DNA of 64,000 bases, taken from contig NC_088916.1 in assembly GCF_963576675.1 (NCBI RefSeq), positions 2,867,001 through 2,931,000 of the forward strand. The letters are read 5' to 3'. The position numbers and the translations under genes were made by a program. Positions 47,789-59,500 of the stretch are shown here, piece by piece; the first letter of the stretch is position 1, and every line of letters begins with the position of its first letter. The stretch comes from Euphorbia lathyris (lineage: Eukaryota; Streptophyta; Magnoliopsida; Malpighiales; Euphorbiaceae). The notes beneath the pieces are model-generated. The model searched no databases. It saw only the letters and a list, made by a program, of their open reading frames with translations, and was not told the origin of the DNA.

Positions 47789-48850
47789 CAAGCTTTAACA
47801 GCAAAATTGGAACTCCTGGTGTTTGAAAATTTGCTCAGATTTTCTCCTTGAGCTACAAACAAATTAACCAAGTCTCCCATTATTTTCAAGGTGGACTAAA
47901 AGAGGGTTAAGGTACAAATAACTACCCCCAACATTAAGAGGATGTCAAAATAGGTTTGTCTTGTCATAATCGTATTATCCGATCTATATATTACACATGA
48001 TTATATATAATAAAAATGCAACGAAGATTATAATCGTGTCAAACAGGTCGTATCAGGTGGGTTGTCTTTGTAAATCATGTTGTCATGTCATAAATTGAAA
48101 GCTTAATATTTTGTGAGAGTCAAATTAACCCCCCAACCCAACATTTTCTTTCTTGCTAATATCACCCTCATCGTTTTTGTCCTAACTCAATGAAAATTAC
48201 GGACAAACCAGAATTTGTAAGTAATTATCAATAGATTTTCCGATAAAATCCCTTTTCAAGCAGAACTGATCTAGGTTAAAAAGGTTGACATGACACTGAA
48301 AAAACAAGAAAACGTTAAGACCTTGTTTGGGAGGAGGTTAAGGGAAGCAATGGAATATAAAATATTTGATTAACCTTGTTTGAGAGATTTTTTTTTAGAG
48401 TAAACGAAGGGCAATGAGAGTTGACATTTTATTTCCATTAACGGTAAACTGTAACCTCCAAATTGGGAGTTAATGGGGTAATGAAAACTTTCTAACAAGA
48501 ATTAATTAACCTTTTAACTCTCATTTACATTCCATAAACTAACCTTCATTTCCATCACTTCCCCTTCCCTTCCATTGCCTCCTCTAACTCTCACCTCCAT
48601 TAACCTCCCAACTTTGTTTAAAGATTTCTATTAGCAGCTTTTAAGTCCTATAAACAGATTAACCGAGAATCAATATCAGTGCATATATACATAATACACT
48701 CCAAAGAACATTGTAAGGTAACTAATGTCTAGTTTGTTTCTGACTTGAAAACGTATACGTATCTATCCAAAATTTAGAAACTCAAAAACCAAGAAGAACC
48801 AGGCAATACAGCTCAAGACAGAGAGGAATGGCAAGGTACTAATTGAACCA
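47789..48850. other. spacer between SLO2-like and ABCI1 genes
   Basis: Should contain the ABCI1 promoter (minus strand) and the end of the PPR transcript. About 48318-48616 has imperfect inverted ends ('gaccttgtttgggaggaggtta' and 'taacctcccaactttgttt') like a Tourist/Harbinger MITE, with low certainty. No other gene is visible. Confidence 0.4.
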
Positions 48851-48910
48851 ATGGCAATAGTTGAGTCTCTCTAGCTGAAACGTGGTGGTAGGGTTTATAC
48901 GCACTAATTG
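48851..48910 (-). repeat. 3' arm of inverted repeat flanking the PPR gene
   Basis: Inverted match to 51075-51122 over 47 of 48 positions, with one extra 12-13 nt segment ('tctagctgaaacg') inside. It begins 66 nt beyond the PPR stop codon, so it may lie in the 3' UTR. Confidence 0.85.
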
Positions 48911-48975
48911 AACCAGATAATGAAAGACTACAAATGGTATTGTTAAAACATTTGAATAAAATAACTCTAAACAAA

Positions 48976-51072
48976 TTACCTGACAGCAACCTCCGCTGAG
49001 CTTACTTCTGCATCAGCCTGGGGGTCAAGAACTTCACTACCACCAGGATCTGGGACATCTCCAGCTAGCTTCATCTGCTTTGAAAGCATTTTTAATAATG
49101 AATAGATTTCATGTCTTTGAGAATGTCTTTTATCTTTAACCATGAATACATGAACACGACCTAGTATCTCAATCCAGCTGCAACCAGGTTGCTTAACAAC
49201 TCCTTGATGTTTCATTACTTTTCTTACTCTTACAACATCCTTCCATCTTCCAAGCTCAGCATATATATTCGAGAGAAGAACGTAAGGTCCCGAATTAGTA
49301 CAGTCGATTTCCATGAGCTTCGCTGCCGCATACTCCCCAATTGTGATGTTATGATGAACCTTACAGGCACCAAGCAATGAACCCCAGATAACAGCATCAG
49401 GCTGCATAGGCATTGTCTCTATCAAATTTTTGGCCTCGTCAAGGCAACCAGCTCTGCCAAGTAAATCAACCATGCATGTAAAATGGTCCTTTGATGGTTC
49501 CAAACCATACTCCTTGGTCATTGAGAAAAAGTAATGTCGACCCTCTTCGACTAGCCCTGCATGGCTACAAGCACAAAGAGCACCAATCATCGTAACATTG
49601 TCTGGTTTCTCTCCAACTGCCAACATTTCCTTAAACAATCCAAGGGCCTCTATCCCATAACCATTTTGAGCATATCCTACTATCATTGCATTCCATGAGA
49701 CATTATCCTTTTCTACCATCTTTTCAAAAACTTGACATGCTTCCACGACTGATCCACATTTCATGTACATATCTAAGAGAGCATTCCCCACAAAAACATC
49801 AGGTTCTTCACCATATTGAAATCGATATCCATGCTTCAAAACATGAGTGTGTGCCTGCCTACCAAGCTGCAGATCAGCAAGATTTGAACAGGCATTCAAT
49901 AGGTTCCCGAAAGTGTAGTGGGTTGGGCAGATACCTTCCCTCTTTAGCATACGAAAGAGTACAAGTGCCTCTTCGTTCTCCCCGTTCTGTGTATATCCTG
50001 CAATAAGGGCATTCCAAGACACCACATTTCTCTCTGTCATCGTTATGAACATTGATCTTGCAGCTGCAGTACTTGCTGCCTTTGCATAACCACTCACCAT
50101 TGAGGTTTCAGAAACCACATTCCTCAGTGGCATCCTATCAAAAACACATCTAGCTTCATAAATTCTACCACATTTTGCATACATATCAACCAATGCATTG
50201 CTTAATATGACATCATTCCTAAGTTTATCACATTTCACCACACAAGCATGAATTTCTAACCCTTGTTTAGCTGCAGCCAAGCTTGCACAAGCACTGACCA
50301 CACTGGCCAATGTAACTTCGTCCGGTTCATACCCACTCTCCATCATCCTCACAAAGACATATAAAGCCTCCTTCGCAGGACCATTTTGTTCATAACATGC
50401 AATCAAGCTATTCCAAGAAACAACATTCTTCTCCCTCATTTCATCAAACACCCTTTGAGCAGAATTGACAAACCCACATTTTGAATACATGTCAATAAGA
50501 GCTGTGCCCATATAAACATCCAATGAGAACTGAGATTTCAAAATTAGACCATGGACTTGAGTACCCATTTTCAGGTCCTTCAATCCCGAACAAGCACTAA
50601 GACAACTACCAAATGTATACTCATTCATCACAAAACCCTTCCTGTGCATCATAACAAAGCATTCCAAAGCTTCTTCGAACCTCTCACGCTGCGCAAACCC
50701 TGCGATGATTGAATTCCACGAGCATTGGTCAGGCTGAGGCATGGCCGCAAACAGTCTAGCACCCTCATCAGGAAATCCTGATTTCATCAACGTGCTGATT
50801 ATGGAGTTCCAGGAAAAAGTGTTCCTTTCAGGCATTTTATCAAACACCTTGCGTGCATCATTCAAGAAGCCGCATTTCCCATAGGCATCAATGAGTCTGT
50901 TCTGTATAAAAACTTCATAGGCGAACTGTGTTTTGGTGATGCGTGCGTGTACGCGACGAGCATCACGGACAGACCGGGATTTGATGCAAGAATCCAAGAG
51001 TTTTGCAAATGGAGACGAGTTGAGTAAAGAAAAGTCACCAATGATTTGTTTAACGATACCATTTGTAGTCAT
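48976..51072 (-). CDS. SLO2: PLS-type pentatricopeptide repeat protein, E+ class, SLO2-like
   Basis: An intronless frame of 698 residues with an ATG at 51072. It is filled with tandem PPR units (for example NRLIDAYGKCGFLNDARKVF, NSIIAGFAQRERFEEALECF, NALVDMYAKCGRIYEARCVF), followed by an E/E+ region near residues 570-665 (VIWGSLLGACKVHHN, GCSWIEI...VHVFMVKDKRH) and no DYW domain. Length, the opening SSPFAKLLDSCIKS and the C terminus point to the orthologue of Arabidopsis At2g13600 (SLOW GROWTH 2). That protein is needed for C-to-U editing of several mitochondrial transcripts and recruits a DYW partner in trans. The orthology is by recognition, not by a tree. The gene is flanked by an inverted repeat (see findings). 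Confidence 0.88.
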   Translation of the reverse strand: MTTNGIVKQIIGDFSLLNSSPFAKLLDSCIKSRSVRDARRVHARITKTQFAYEVFIQNRLIDAYGKCGFLNDARKVFDKMPERNTFSWNSIISTLMKSGFPDEGARLFAAMPQPDQCSWNSIIAGFAQRERFEEALECFVMMHRKGFVMNEYTFGSCLSACSGLKDLKMGTQVHGLILKSQFSLDVYMGTALIDMYSKCGFVNSAQRVFDEMREKNVVSWNSLIACYEQNGPAKEALYVFVRMMESGYEPDEVTLASVVSACASLAAAKQGLEIHACVVKCDKLRNDVILSNALVDMYAKCGRIYEARCVFDRMPLRNVVSETSMVSGYAKAASTAAARSMFITMTERNVVSWNALIAGYTQNGENEEALVLFRMLKREGICPTHYTFGNLLNACSNLADLQLGRQAHTHVLKHGYRFQYGEEPDVFVGNALLDMYMKCGSVVEACQVFEKMVEKDNVSWNAMIVGYAQNGYGIEALGLFKEMLAVGEKPDNVTMIGALCACSHAGLVEEGRHYFFSMTKEYGLEPSKDHFTCMVDLLGRAGCLDEAKNLIETMPMQPDAVIWGSLLGACKVHHNITIGEYAAAKLMEIDCTNSGPYVLLSNIYAELGRWKDVVRVRKVMKHQGVVKQPGCSWIEILGRVHVFMVKDKRHSQRHEIYSLLKMLSKQMKLAGDVPDPGGSEVLDPQADAEVSSAEVAVR

Positions 51073-51480
51073 TTCAATTAGTGCATATAAACCCTACCAC
51101 CATGAGACTCAACTATTGCCATTAGGTTTATCAAGAATGCCATAGAAGAGAGAAAAATACCAGAACTAATAGGAATGATAAACTAATTTGCGAACCTGAA
51201 AATGAATATGATGAATTGTTGTGTTGTTCAGTTTTTCTAGACTCATGCGACATTAGTTTTCTAATTCATCAATAGTTCACCATATATCTGAATCATAATC
51301 ACAATCTGTTATGGCAATTACTCTGGCACAAGTGAATAAGCTATAAACATTACCTGAAATTGAACACACTAGTTGTAGCAGGACTTGACTATCAGATTGC
51401 GATTGGTAGAGACGGAAGCAAATTGGGATTGGCGAAAATGGCGCAAGCGAGACGGAGGATTATAGCAGAGCCGGAGATGG
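51073..51480 (-). promoter_or_regulatory. SLO2: putative 5' UTR with intron of the PPR gene
   Basis: A possible first leader exon (from about 51480 down to 51354) ends TTTCAG/GTAATG. A possible acceptor TTTTCAG/GTTCG is at 51195. This would leave a 158-bp leader intron and a leader that includes the inverted-repeat arm. The evidence is splice consensus only. Confidence 0.4.
51075..51122 (-). promoter_or_regulatory. leader segment with uORF, 5' arm of inverted repeat
   Basis: On the minus strand this segment ends 2 nt before the PPR start codon. It contains an upstream ATG starting a 14-codon uORF (MAIVESHGGRVYMH, then TAA) that closes before the main ATG. It also pairs with 48851-48910. A uORF so close to the start would be expected to lower translation if it is in the mRNA. 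Confidence 0.6.
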
Positions 51481-51545
51481 AGGTTCTACTTCCGCAATGA
51501 GGCGTAGGCTGACTTGGAAAGGTAAATTATGTGGGTTAAATTAAA

Positions 51546-52107
51546 GGGTAATTAATTTATTAGTCCCTATATTTTGATAAAATATATTGTTTAGTCCCTG
51601 TATTTTTTAAAACACACGGAAAAGTCCCTAACGTTTTTCTCGGTGAACTGTTTAGTCCCTAACGTTTTTCTCGGTGAACTGTTCAGTCCCTGCCGTTAGA
51701 CTCTCATGAAGATTCTGTTAGTCAATTTGGATTTGCGTTCTTGTTTTCCTTTATTTTCCTTTCCTTTAAACTCTAATGCATCTGAAATCAACTTTGAGTG
51801 TTCTTCTTCTTGATTTTCTTCTTAATCGTTCAAATTCGTAAGCATTGGGTCTGTTCTTTTTCTTGTTCTCTATACAAATAGCTTCTTCTTCTAAATTGGA
51901 TTTCCTCTTCTGAAGTTTGAAGGTAAATAGTAAAGGGTAATTTAGTCATCTCTGAAGTCATAAACAGTAAAAAAAAATCTAACAAACAGACGGAAGGACT
52001 AAACAGTTCACTGAAAAAAAGTTAGGGACCTTACCATGTGTTTTTAAAAATACAGGGACTAAACAGTGTGTTTTGTCAAAATATATGGACTAATAAATTA
52101 ATTACCC
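51546..52107. mobile_element. MITE with perfect 9-bp duplication upstream of the PPR gene
   Basis: 562 bp. Inverted ends GGGTAATTAATTTATTAGTCC; TAAATTAAA at 51537-51545 and 52108-52116. The arms carry 'tttagtccctaacgttttt' words, with a short internal tandem copy of 'ctaacgtttttctcggtgaactgtt'. A 9-bp duplication suggests a Mutator-type transposase. It ends some 65 bp upstream of the presumed PPR leader. Confidence 0.8.
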
Positions 52108-52116
52108 TAAATTAAA

Positions 52117-53556
52117 TGCATGGTTTGGTAACTCAACCTTTCTCGCTCAAATTTCAACTTTGAATTTTTTCACAACACACCGAACAAATAAAGTGGCTGT
52201 CATATGACTAACAGTCAACTTTCACGGTCACAGATACTCTATTCGGAGGTACCTGACACTATTCGATGTTAATGGAAGTACCCGCACTTTATATAAACGA
52301 ATAATGGATAGATATTGGCTAAAAATATATATATATGACGGTATTGGACAGCCCGAATACCCGGTACTCACTATATATTTAACTTTCATCAATTGATTTT
52401 AACTAATATTTGTTAAATTTGTAGATGGATTATTTTTTAATGGTTTATTAAATTTGTAATATTTTTTATTTTATGTATTAATTTTTAACGGTACGGGTAC
52501 CCGCATGTACCTGCGATTTAAATGAGATGGGTATGAAATTCATGAAATATACCCGTTAGAGTAATGAGATGGGTATGAAATTCATGAAATATACCCGTTA
52601 GAGTAATGAGATGGGTACAAGTAATGAAAAAATAAACGGGTAAAAGTTTTGGATTGACATTATCCGTGAATACCTTACATGTTGTCATTCCCTAGACCGA
52701 AACGACACGTTAGATGACACATGGCTATCAACTAGCTGATTGAAACAAGATGTGGCTTCCACCCGGATGATAGCCACGTATCGTTTTGATCAATTAGATG
52801 ATAGCCACGTGTCATCTAGGTGATAGAATCGTTTTAGTTAGCGATAACAATGGACTATTGTTGATGTGACAACTATGTTTCTTTGATGTCTTTTTACTCT
52901 TGAAGTCACTATAGTGACTTAATTGAGATAAAATTTAAAGTTGAATGTTTTTATCCGGACAAATTAAAGTTGAGTGACCATTATTAAACAACTATAAAAG
53001 TTCAGTAATTCATTTAGCCTCAATTATATGGGCTGGGCTGGAATTTCTTTTCACCCATTCCCGTCCCCGTCCCGCCCCATTTGCGGGGCAAAACAGCCAC
53101 TCCGGGATTCCCTGCCGCGTTGGCAACCCTACTTCGTGTCTCAATACTAGCAAGCCAATTCTTCTGCTACATATTTTCTACCATATATGGAATTTAATAC
53201 TTGCTGCTACTGAAGAAAATGAAGATAGTAATATAGTCATTCACTGTATTTCCTGCACAAGTTTGGTTTATATGAGATATACAGATTATGTATACAAGGA
53301 TCTTCCTTTGTAATAATATTTCAACTGACTGACAAAAAGGAAAAAGAAAAAGAAAAGATACAAATTACTAACTCGGCCCACACACGGATGACATGATGCG
53401 CCAGTCGTATAGTACAATTTCTCAATAGGAGAGAAACATCGAAAATTTCGCTCCCGATTTGTATCCAATCTGACAATGATATACAACACTAAATACACTA
53501 TGTGCACATACTCTTTGAAATCCAGAATCATTCATAGTTCGAGATACGCTTGGGTT
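52117..53556. other. spacer between the PPR and YSL7 genes
   Basis: Contains 'gggtacccgcatgtacctgcg'-type hAT-like debris, a 42-bp tandem repeat, and, at 53030-53130, a GC-rich 'cccgtccccgtcccgcccc' fragment. 53286-53556 is probably the 3' UTR of YSL7. No further gene is visible. Confidence 0.45.
52524..52620. repeat. tandem duplication, 42-bp period
   Basis: 'gagatgggtatgaaattcat...gttagagtaat' starts at 52524 and again, identically, at 52566, with a third partial copy following. Confidence 0.85.
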
Positions 53557-56500
53557 TCATGGCTTTAAGAACCCGTCGACCCTGCTATTCGTTCCCCTTG
53601 ACAGAAACTTCATGCAAATTGGAGGGTTAACACCGGCTAGAGCAAGTATTGAACTCGGCAAAGTCCATATTCCATCTCCGCAAATCAAGCCGGATGCTAC
53701 AGCCGGACCAAACGCATCTGCTTTCACTTTGTCAATCTTTTCCCACACAAACAGAATAAAGCTTCCGACACACATGTCAATGGCAAAGTAGGGTCCTAGA
53801 TAAAACGGAATCGCCATTGCCATGGGTAGCGGAATGAATCTAGCCCAATTCTTAGCTAATGTGTCTTTGGACAAGTTGATTAAAATGGCTGCACCGAAAA
53901 ACACGTAACAAAGCAAGAGGCACTCTTTAGGAAGAGCTGAGAATCCTTGTACTCCAAGTATAGCCATGTTTCGGTAAATAACAGCATTCGGGGAAGGGTA
54001 TTCACTTCCTGGAAGTCCGAGATCATCGAATGCTTTGTAGAAGAGCCAAAAGACACAAGGAGAGATTATGCAACCCATTGCCGTGCCAATTACTTGGCTC
54101 ACAAACATCGATCGTGGTGAGGATAGCGTTAAGTAACCCGTCTTAAAATCCTGAGTGAGGTCCGAGGCTGTAGAGACAATGTTCATCATGACTCCACAAG
54201 CTGCAAGACCCGCAAGAACTCCACCATTCGATGCACCAGCCCATGCTCCGATAGTAAAAATAGCTAACTTCCCGTAGGTGGATGCGAGGGACCAGTCAGT
54301 GAGACCGCACCCGTACGCATTACAGAATGCCAATACCGGAGCAAAGATGTAAATCACCAGTATGTAGTACCATTTGAGATGCTCAAAGATGTACGGAAGA
54401 GAGGCGGTAGATATGGCAGCGATTAGGACATAGCCCGAGATAGCAAACCATGTTGGAATTTGATCTTGGAGAAAGAGTCGAGTGCGGCGTTCATCATCGT
54501 AACACATTCTTGCGGTTTTCGGAGAATCGTGATCAGCAATTGGGAGATTACTGCTGGCATGACGACCTCGTACTTGGAAAAACATGGCCGCAAGTGTTTT
54601 GCTTAGCACCTTAAAGAAGTTGTATATACCATCACCCAAGATCAAAGCAATGGCAATAAATACCTGAGTTCATTGCAATTGCATAAACTAGTCAGTGGAA
54701 AATTCCAAGTCTCTTCTAACCATAAAGACACCCTTTGGCTAATTACATAAAAGCTAAACGCGTAATTAAGCTCTTAAACTTATCTGTGCTTTAAGGACTG
54801 AGCTCTTAATCATTTATTTTTCCCTGTGAACTTTACCGGTCTTAAGGATTAAGTCTCTGATCTCTAATTTTCACACACATTGAGTCTCTCACTAACGGCT
54901 CTGTCAAATAAGCCATTAATTTAGGTCTTAATGTGTGTGAAAATCAAAATATCAAGGGCTTAATCCTCGGAAACCGTAAAAGTTCAAGGACTTAATCATG
55001 TGTTTTTTACATTTGTTTACTTAATCCTCTTATTATTTTCAAAAGATAATATTTAGGATTAAAGAAATTAAAATGAAAAATAAAAGATCTAGGAAGATGA
55101 CTTTTTAACTTTGTATTATTAACTTTGAACAATACCATTTGAATTAGTTGAATATTTCCAAATTAATGAGTAAAAAGAATAAATATAAAACTGGTTATAC
55201 TAATTGATGCCACGATACAAGCATTTTATAAATGTCTTCAATTCATGCTCTTTTTTTTTTCTTATTATTATAGGAAAAATCATATTGAAGCCCTTAATTT
55301 TCACACGTATTGAGACCTTCGCTATCAGCTTAGCTAACAGAGCCGTTAGTAAGGGGCTCAATGTGTGTGAAAAATTAAATTCAGAGGCTTAATCTGAAAA
55401 ATAAATGATCGGGCTCAATCTTTAAAACCCTAAAAGTTCGACTTAATTATGCGTTTAGCCTTAAATACATAAAGAAACTTACCCTGTAACCCTGAAGGCC
55501 ATGTATATCACTTGATTTAAGATCTGCAGAAAACCAATCACCCTTTCTGGTGTCTATAAGAGGCCACATTAGACCCCAAGAAAGAACTCCTCCAAGCAGC
55601 AGTGATATATTTACAATATATGGACATATCATCCCGACACCAACATATGTTGCCGAGAAATCAAAGTAAAACCTGTGAATTTTTTAAAAATATAAGAAAA
55701 TGAATGCATAAGAGGGCGAGCCTTGGCGCAATGGTAAAACGTTGTTGCCGTGTGACCTGAGGTCACGGGTTCGAGTCTTAGGAGCGGCCTCTTGCCAATT
55801 AAATTGGCAAGGGAAGGCTTGCCCCCAATACACCCTTGTGGTGGGACCCCTCCCCGGACCCTCGCTCAGCGGGGACGCGTAATGCGACCGGGCCGTCCTT
55901 TTTTTTTTTATAAGAAAATGAATGCATAGATGTGTCATGTGTCAGGTATGTAGGGCTGTAATCAAGTTGAGTTGAGCCAAACTTTGGCCTGCTCATACTC
56001 GACAGAAAATTGAAAAGCTCGAGCTCCATTCGAGCTCGACATCTTGTTTGATTGTGAGCTGCTCGCGAGCAAATCGTTTATTTGTTCACCAACTTTGTTC
56101 ACAAGCAGCTCGTTAATTATGTTCATGAACTTTGCTCGCGAACAGCTCATTAATTATGTTCATAAGCAAGCTCACGAGCAAATTGATGAAATGAAAATTG
56201 AAGTCGAAGATAGGGTTTCAATCTCATTTGAAATTTTTTCATACAAAACTACGTAGTTATACATTTCCTCTTTATAGAAATCCTATTATTAAAAAATAAT
56301 TGAACCGAGCTTGCTCACGAGTCTATTCATGAACATTATAATCGAACTTGTTCACGAACCTATAACCAAGCCTGCTCGACAGCTTTCAAGCCGAGTTTCG
56401 TCGTGCTCAAGCTCCATCCGCTCATTTACAAATCAAGCCTCAAATCGTGCTCAAGCTCGGCTCGTTTATATATCAAGCCAAACACGGTCGAGCTTTTATC

Positions 56501-59500
56501 GAGCTGCACGCCGGCTCGGCTCATTTACAGCCCTACTGAGGTATGATGCTTTTCCAAATAGACTTTTTGATGGGTAAGAAATATGTACTTGTTTTCATAT
56601 GCTTTGAGGCCAAATGTAGGAAAACTATTAAATCCGCAAGCATCTCCAGCAGTAAAGAACCATTGAAAGAAACCCCAGAGAAAGCTAAATGAGAAAAACT
56701 TCCCCAGCATTTTTACCTGTTTCCTACAATGGGAGAAAGGAGAATTCAATTGAATTTTTTCCCATTTATAATTGGAGAAATACAATCAGTTTATGAGGAT
56801 GCTTTACTTTGCTAGTATGGCTCCTGCAGGAGTGTGGAAGCTGTTGATGAGAAGAGCAGTTGCAGTACCACTTGGATATGTCAATTTAAAGTCTATGATC
56901 ATGATCTGAATCCAACCAAGATAAATGGAAAATCAAGCAGAGGTAAATGAATACTACATATAAATCAAGGGTAAATTACACCCATGGACTTCAAAACCGG
57001 ACCTAAAAGTCCTTCAACTTTGCTCTTTAGTCCCTTATGAAAAAAAGGGCCTCAAAGGGAACGTTGATGACTTCAAAAAGGAAAGTCCAAGAACTAAAGT
57101 TGTTTAAAATCACATTTTCTATGAAACCACGTTTTTTATTTTCTAAAATAACAATTTTCGGAGCTTTCTGTCTCTAAACCAAACAGCATCTAGATGACCA
57201 AGGTTCAAACACTAAAGTTGCATAGAATATAATTTCCATCAACTCTACAATGGGGGGTTACATGCTATTGGAGTGGTCAAAGGATAAGAGACTTTTATGT
57301 TAGTAAAAGCAAAGTTTAGGGACTTCCATGTCGTTTTTTTGAAGTTCAGGGGCCATAAAGAAAGTAAGACCAAAGTTGAGAGGCCATGTGTGTAATTTAT
57401 CCTAGAAACCAATGTCTAATTTAAGATTGCAAATATAATGCTTGTCAAGTGTTTAGTACACTTTTGTCAAGGAACCAATTGAACTAAAAGCTTAAGCTGA
57501 TAGTTAAAGGTCCACGCCCCGTACGCTAATTTAAGATTGCAAATATAATGCTTGTCAAGTGTTTAGTACACTTTCCATTCAATTAGTATAGGTCAAGGAA
57601 CCAATTGAACTAAAAGCTTAAGCTGATAGTTAAAGGTCCGCACCCTTGCCACTGGACTTGCTAGGAATCGAACCCTTGATCACTTGGTCAAAGAGGCTCT
57701 GACACCATGTCAAGGAACCAATTGAACTAAAAGCTTAAGCTACTAGTTAAAGGTCAAATTCATATTAATATCTGAGAGTATATAAGTCCATACCTTTCTG
57801 AGAGGAACCACTGAGAAGAGACCCAAAAAGCTTACTACAAACAAGAAGGCAATCATCCAAAGCAATGATGGCTCTTTATAGTCACTCCTGTCCTCTACTG
57901 ATTGATTGGCAATAGTTTGACTCATAGCAAACAGATAACTGCCAAAGCCTCCTGTACAGCATCAATTATTAAAAGAAAATCAAATATTGAGCAAACTAAC
58001 ATCAATTATAGAATAGAATTGATTCGATCATGTACATTCAAGTATCATTAAAAATGAAATAAGTTTCAGAACTTTGAAGCCTTGCTTGACATTAGACATT
58101 TAATCCAAATTGTAAAGAAAGTTGAGATAAACATAAAGAGTCTAGAGCTTGAATGGCTTTGTTTAGTGGCGGAACTAGAACGAAATACTAGAAGGGATTG
58201 ATGGACGAAGATGTGTTAAAAATTACAGGTTTTTTCGGGTTTAAACATCAGCAACTGATTTCAGCAGAGATGTCATCACTGATGCCAAATCCTCTACAGA
58301 TTCTGAATAGACTGAAAATACCAAGGGAAATTTCCATCTGTAATTTTATCATTATTTCTCTCTGAGTCATATGGTTAACAGACCCTCCGTGACCCCTACT
58401 CCCCCCCCCCCAGGCTTTATTGGGAGAGGTTATTGAAGCCACTAGTCTGTATCAATTATAACAGATCAAAATATACTCCTCAAACCTTGTTTCGACATTC
58501 CATTTCCTTCCTTTTTCCAGTTGTGGTTCTGTTTTTTTAGTTAAGATCAATTTCATCAATCTCATTAGATGGAGATCGCAGACAAGATGTTGGCGATATA
58601 AGTATCCATCACGATATGATAAATCATGAATGCCTGCGGAGAATTCAAAAGGGTGAAGTCAAAATGGCATTAAGTAAGATGAAGTTGAAGAAAGCAGTAG
58701 GACTTGCTGGCATCCCTATTGAGATTTGGAGATGTTTGGGAGAAAGAGGAATCGAATGGTTGACGACGTTCTTCAACAAAATTTGGAGAAACAATAAGAT
58801 GCCATCAGAATGGAGGAAAAGTATCTTAATCCCTTTGTATAAGAACAAAGGCGATGTCCAAGATTGTGCCAACTATCGGGGAATCAAATTAATGAGTCAC
58901 ACTATGAAACTTTGGGAGCGAGTGATCGAACAAAGGCTCAGGAGGACGGTGAAGATCTCGGAAAACCAGTTTGGCTTTATGCCGGGAAGATCAACTATGA
59001 AAGCCATCCATCTAATGAGACAATTAATGGAGCACTATCGAAATAAGAAGAAAGACTTGCATATGGTTTTCATTGACTTGGAGAAAGCATATGATAAGGT
59101 ACCAAGGGAAGTACTTTGGTGGGCCTTGATAAGGAAAGACATTTCGCGGAAATATATTGACATCATAAAAGACATGTATGAGGGAGCATGCACGAGTGTA
59201 CGTACTAGTGTTGGGAAGACTGAAGAGTTCCCTATTACGATTGGAGTGCATCAAGGTTCCGCACTAAGTCCATTTCTTTTTGCCATCGTTATGGATGAAC
59301 TAACAAGTTCACTTCAAGATGGTATACCATGGTGCATGCTTTTTGCAGATGATATTGTGTTGGTTGATGAGACGAAAGAAGGAGTGGAGAGGAAGTTGGA
59401 ACTATGGAGACAAACTCTAGAATCTAGAGGCTTTAAGTTGAGCCGAAGTAAGACAGAATATTTGGAGTGTAAGTTTAGCGGCCATAGGAGTAGGGAGGCA

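Noticed and set aside
55711..55790. A tRNA gene
   Set aside because: A and B boxes are present, but no cloverleaf with an anticodon arm can be drawn, and the body, T tail and duplication identify a SINE.
57640..57715. A tRNA gene on the minus strand
   Set aside because: Only a B-box-like word and a primer-binding-site-like word are present; it sits in rearranged TRIM repeats.
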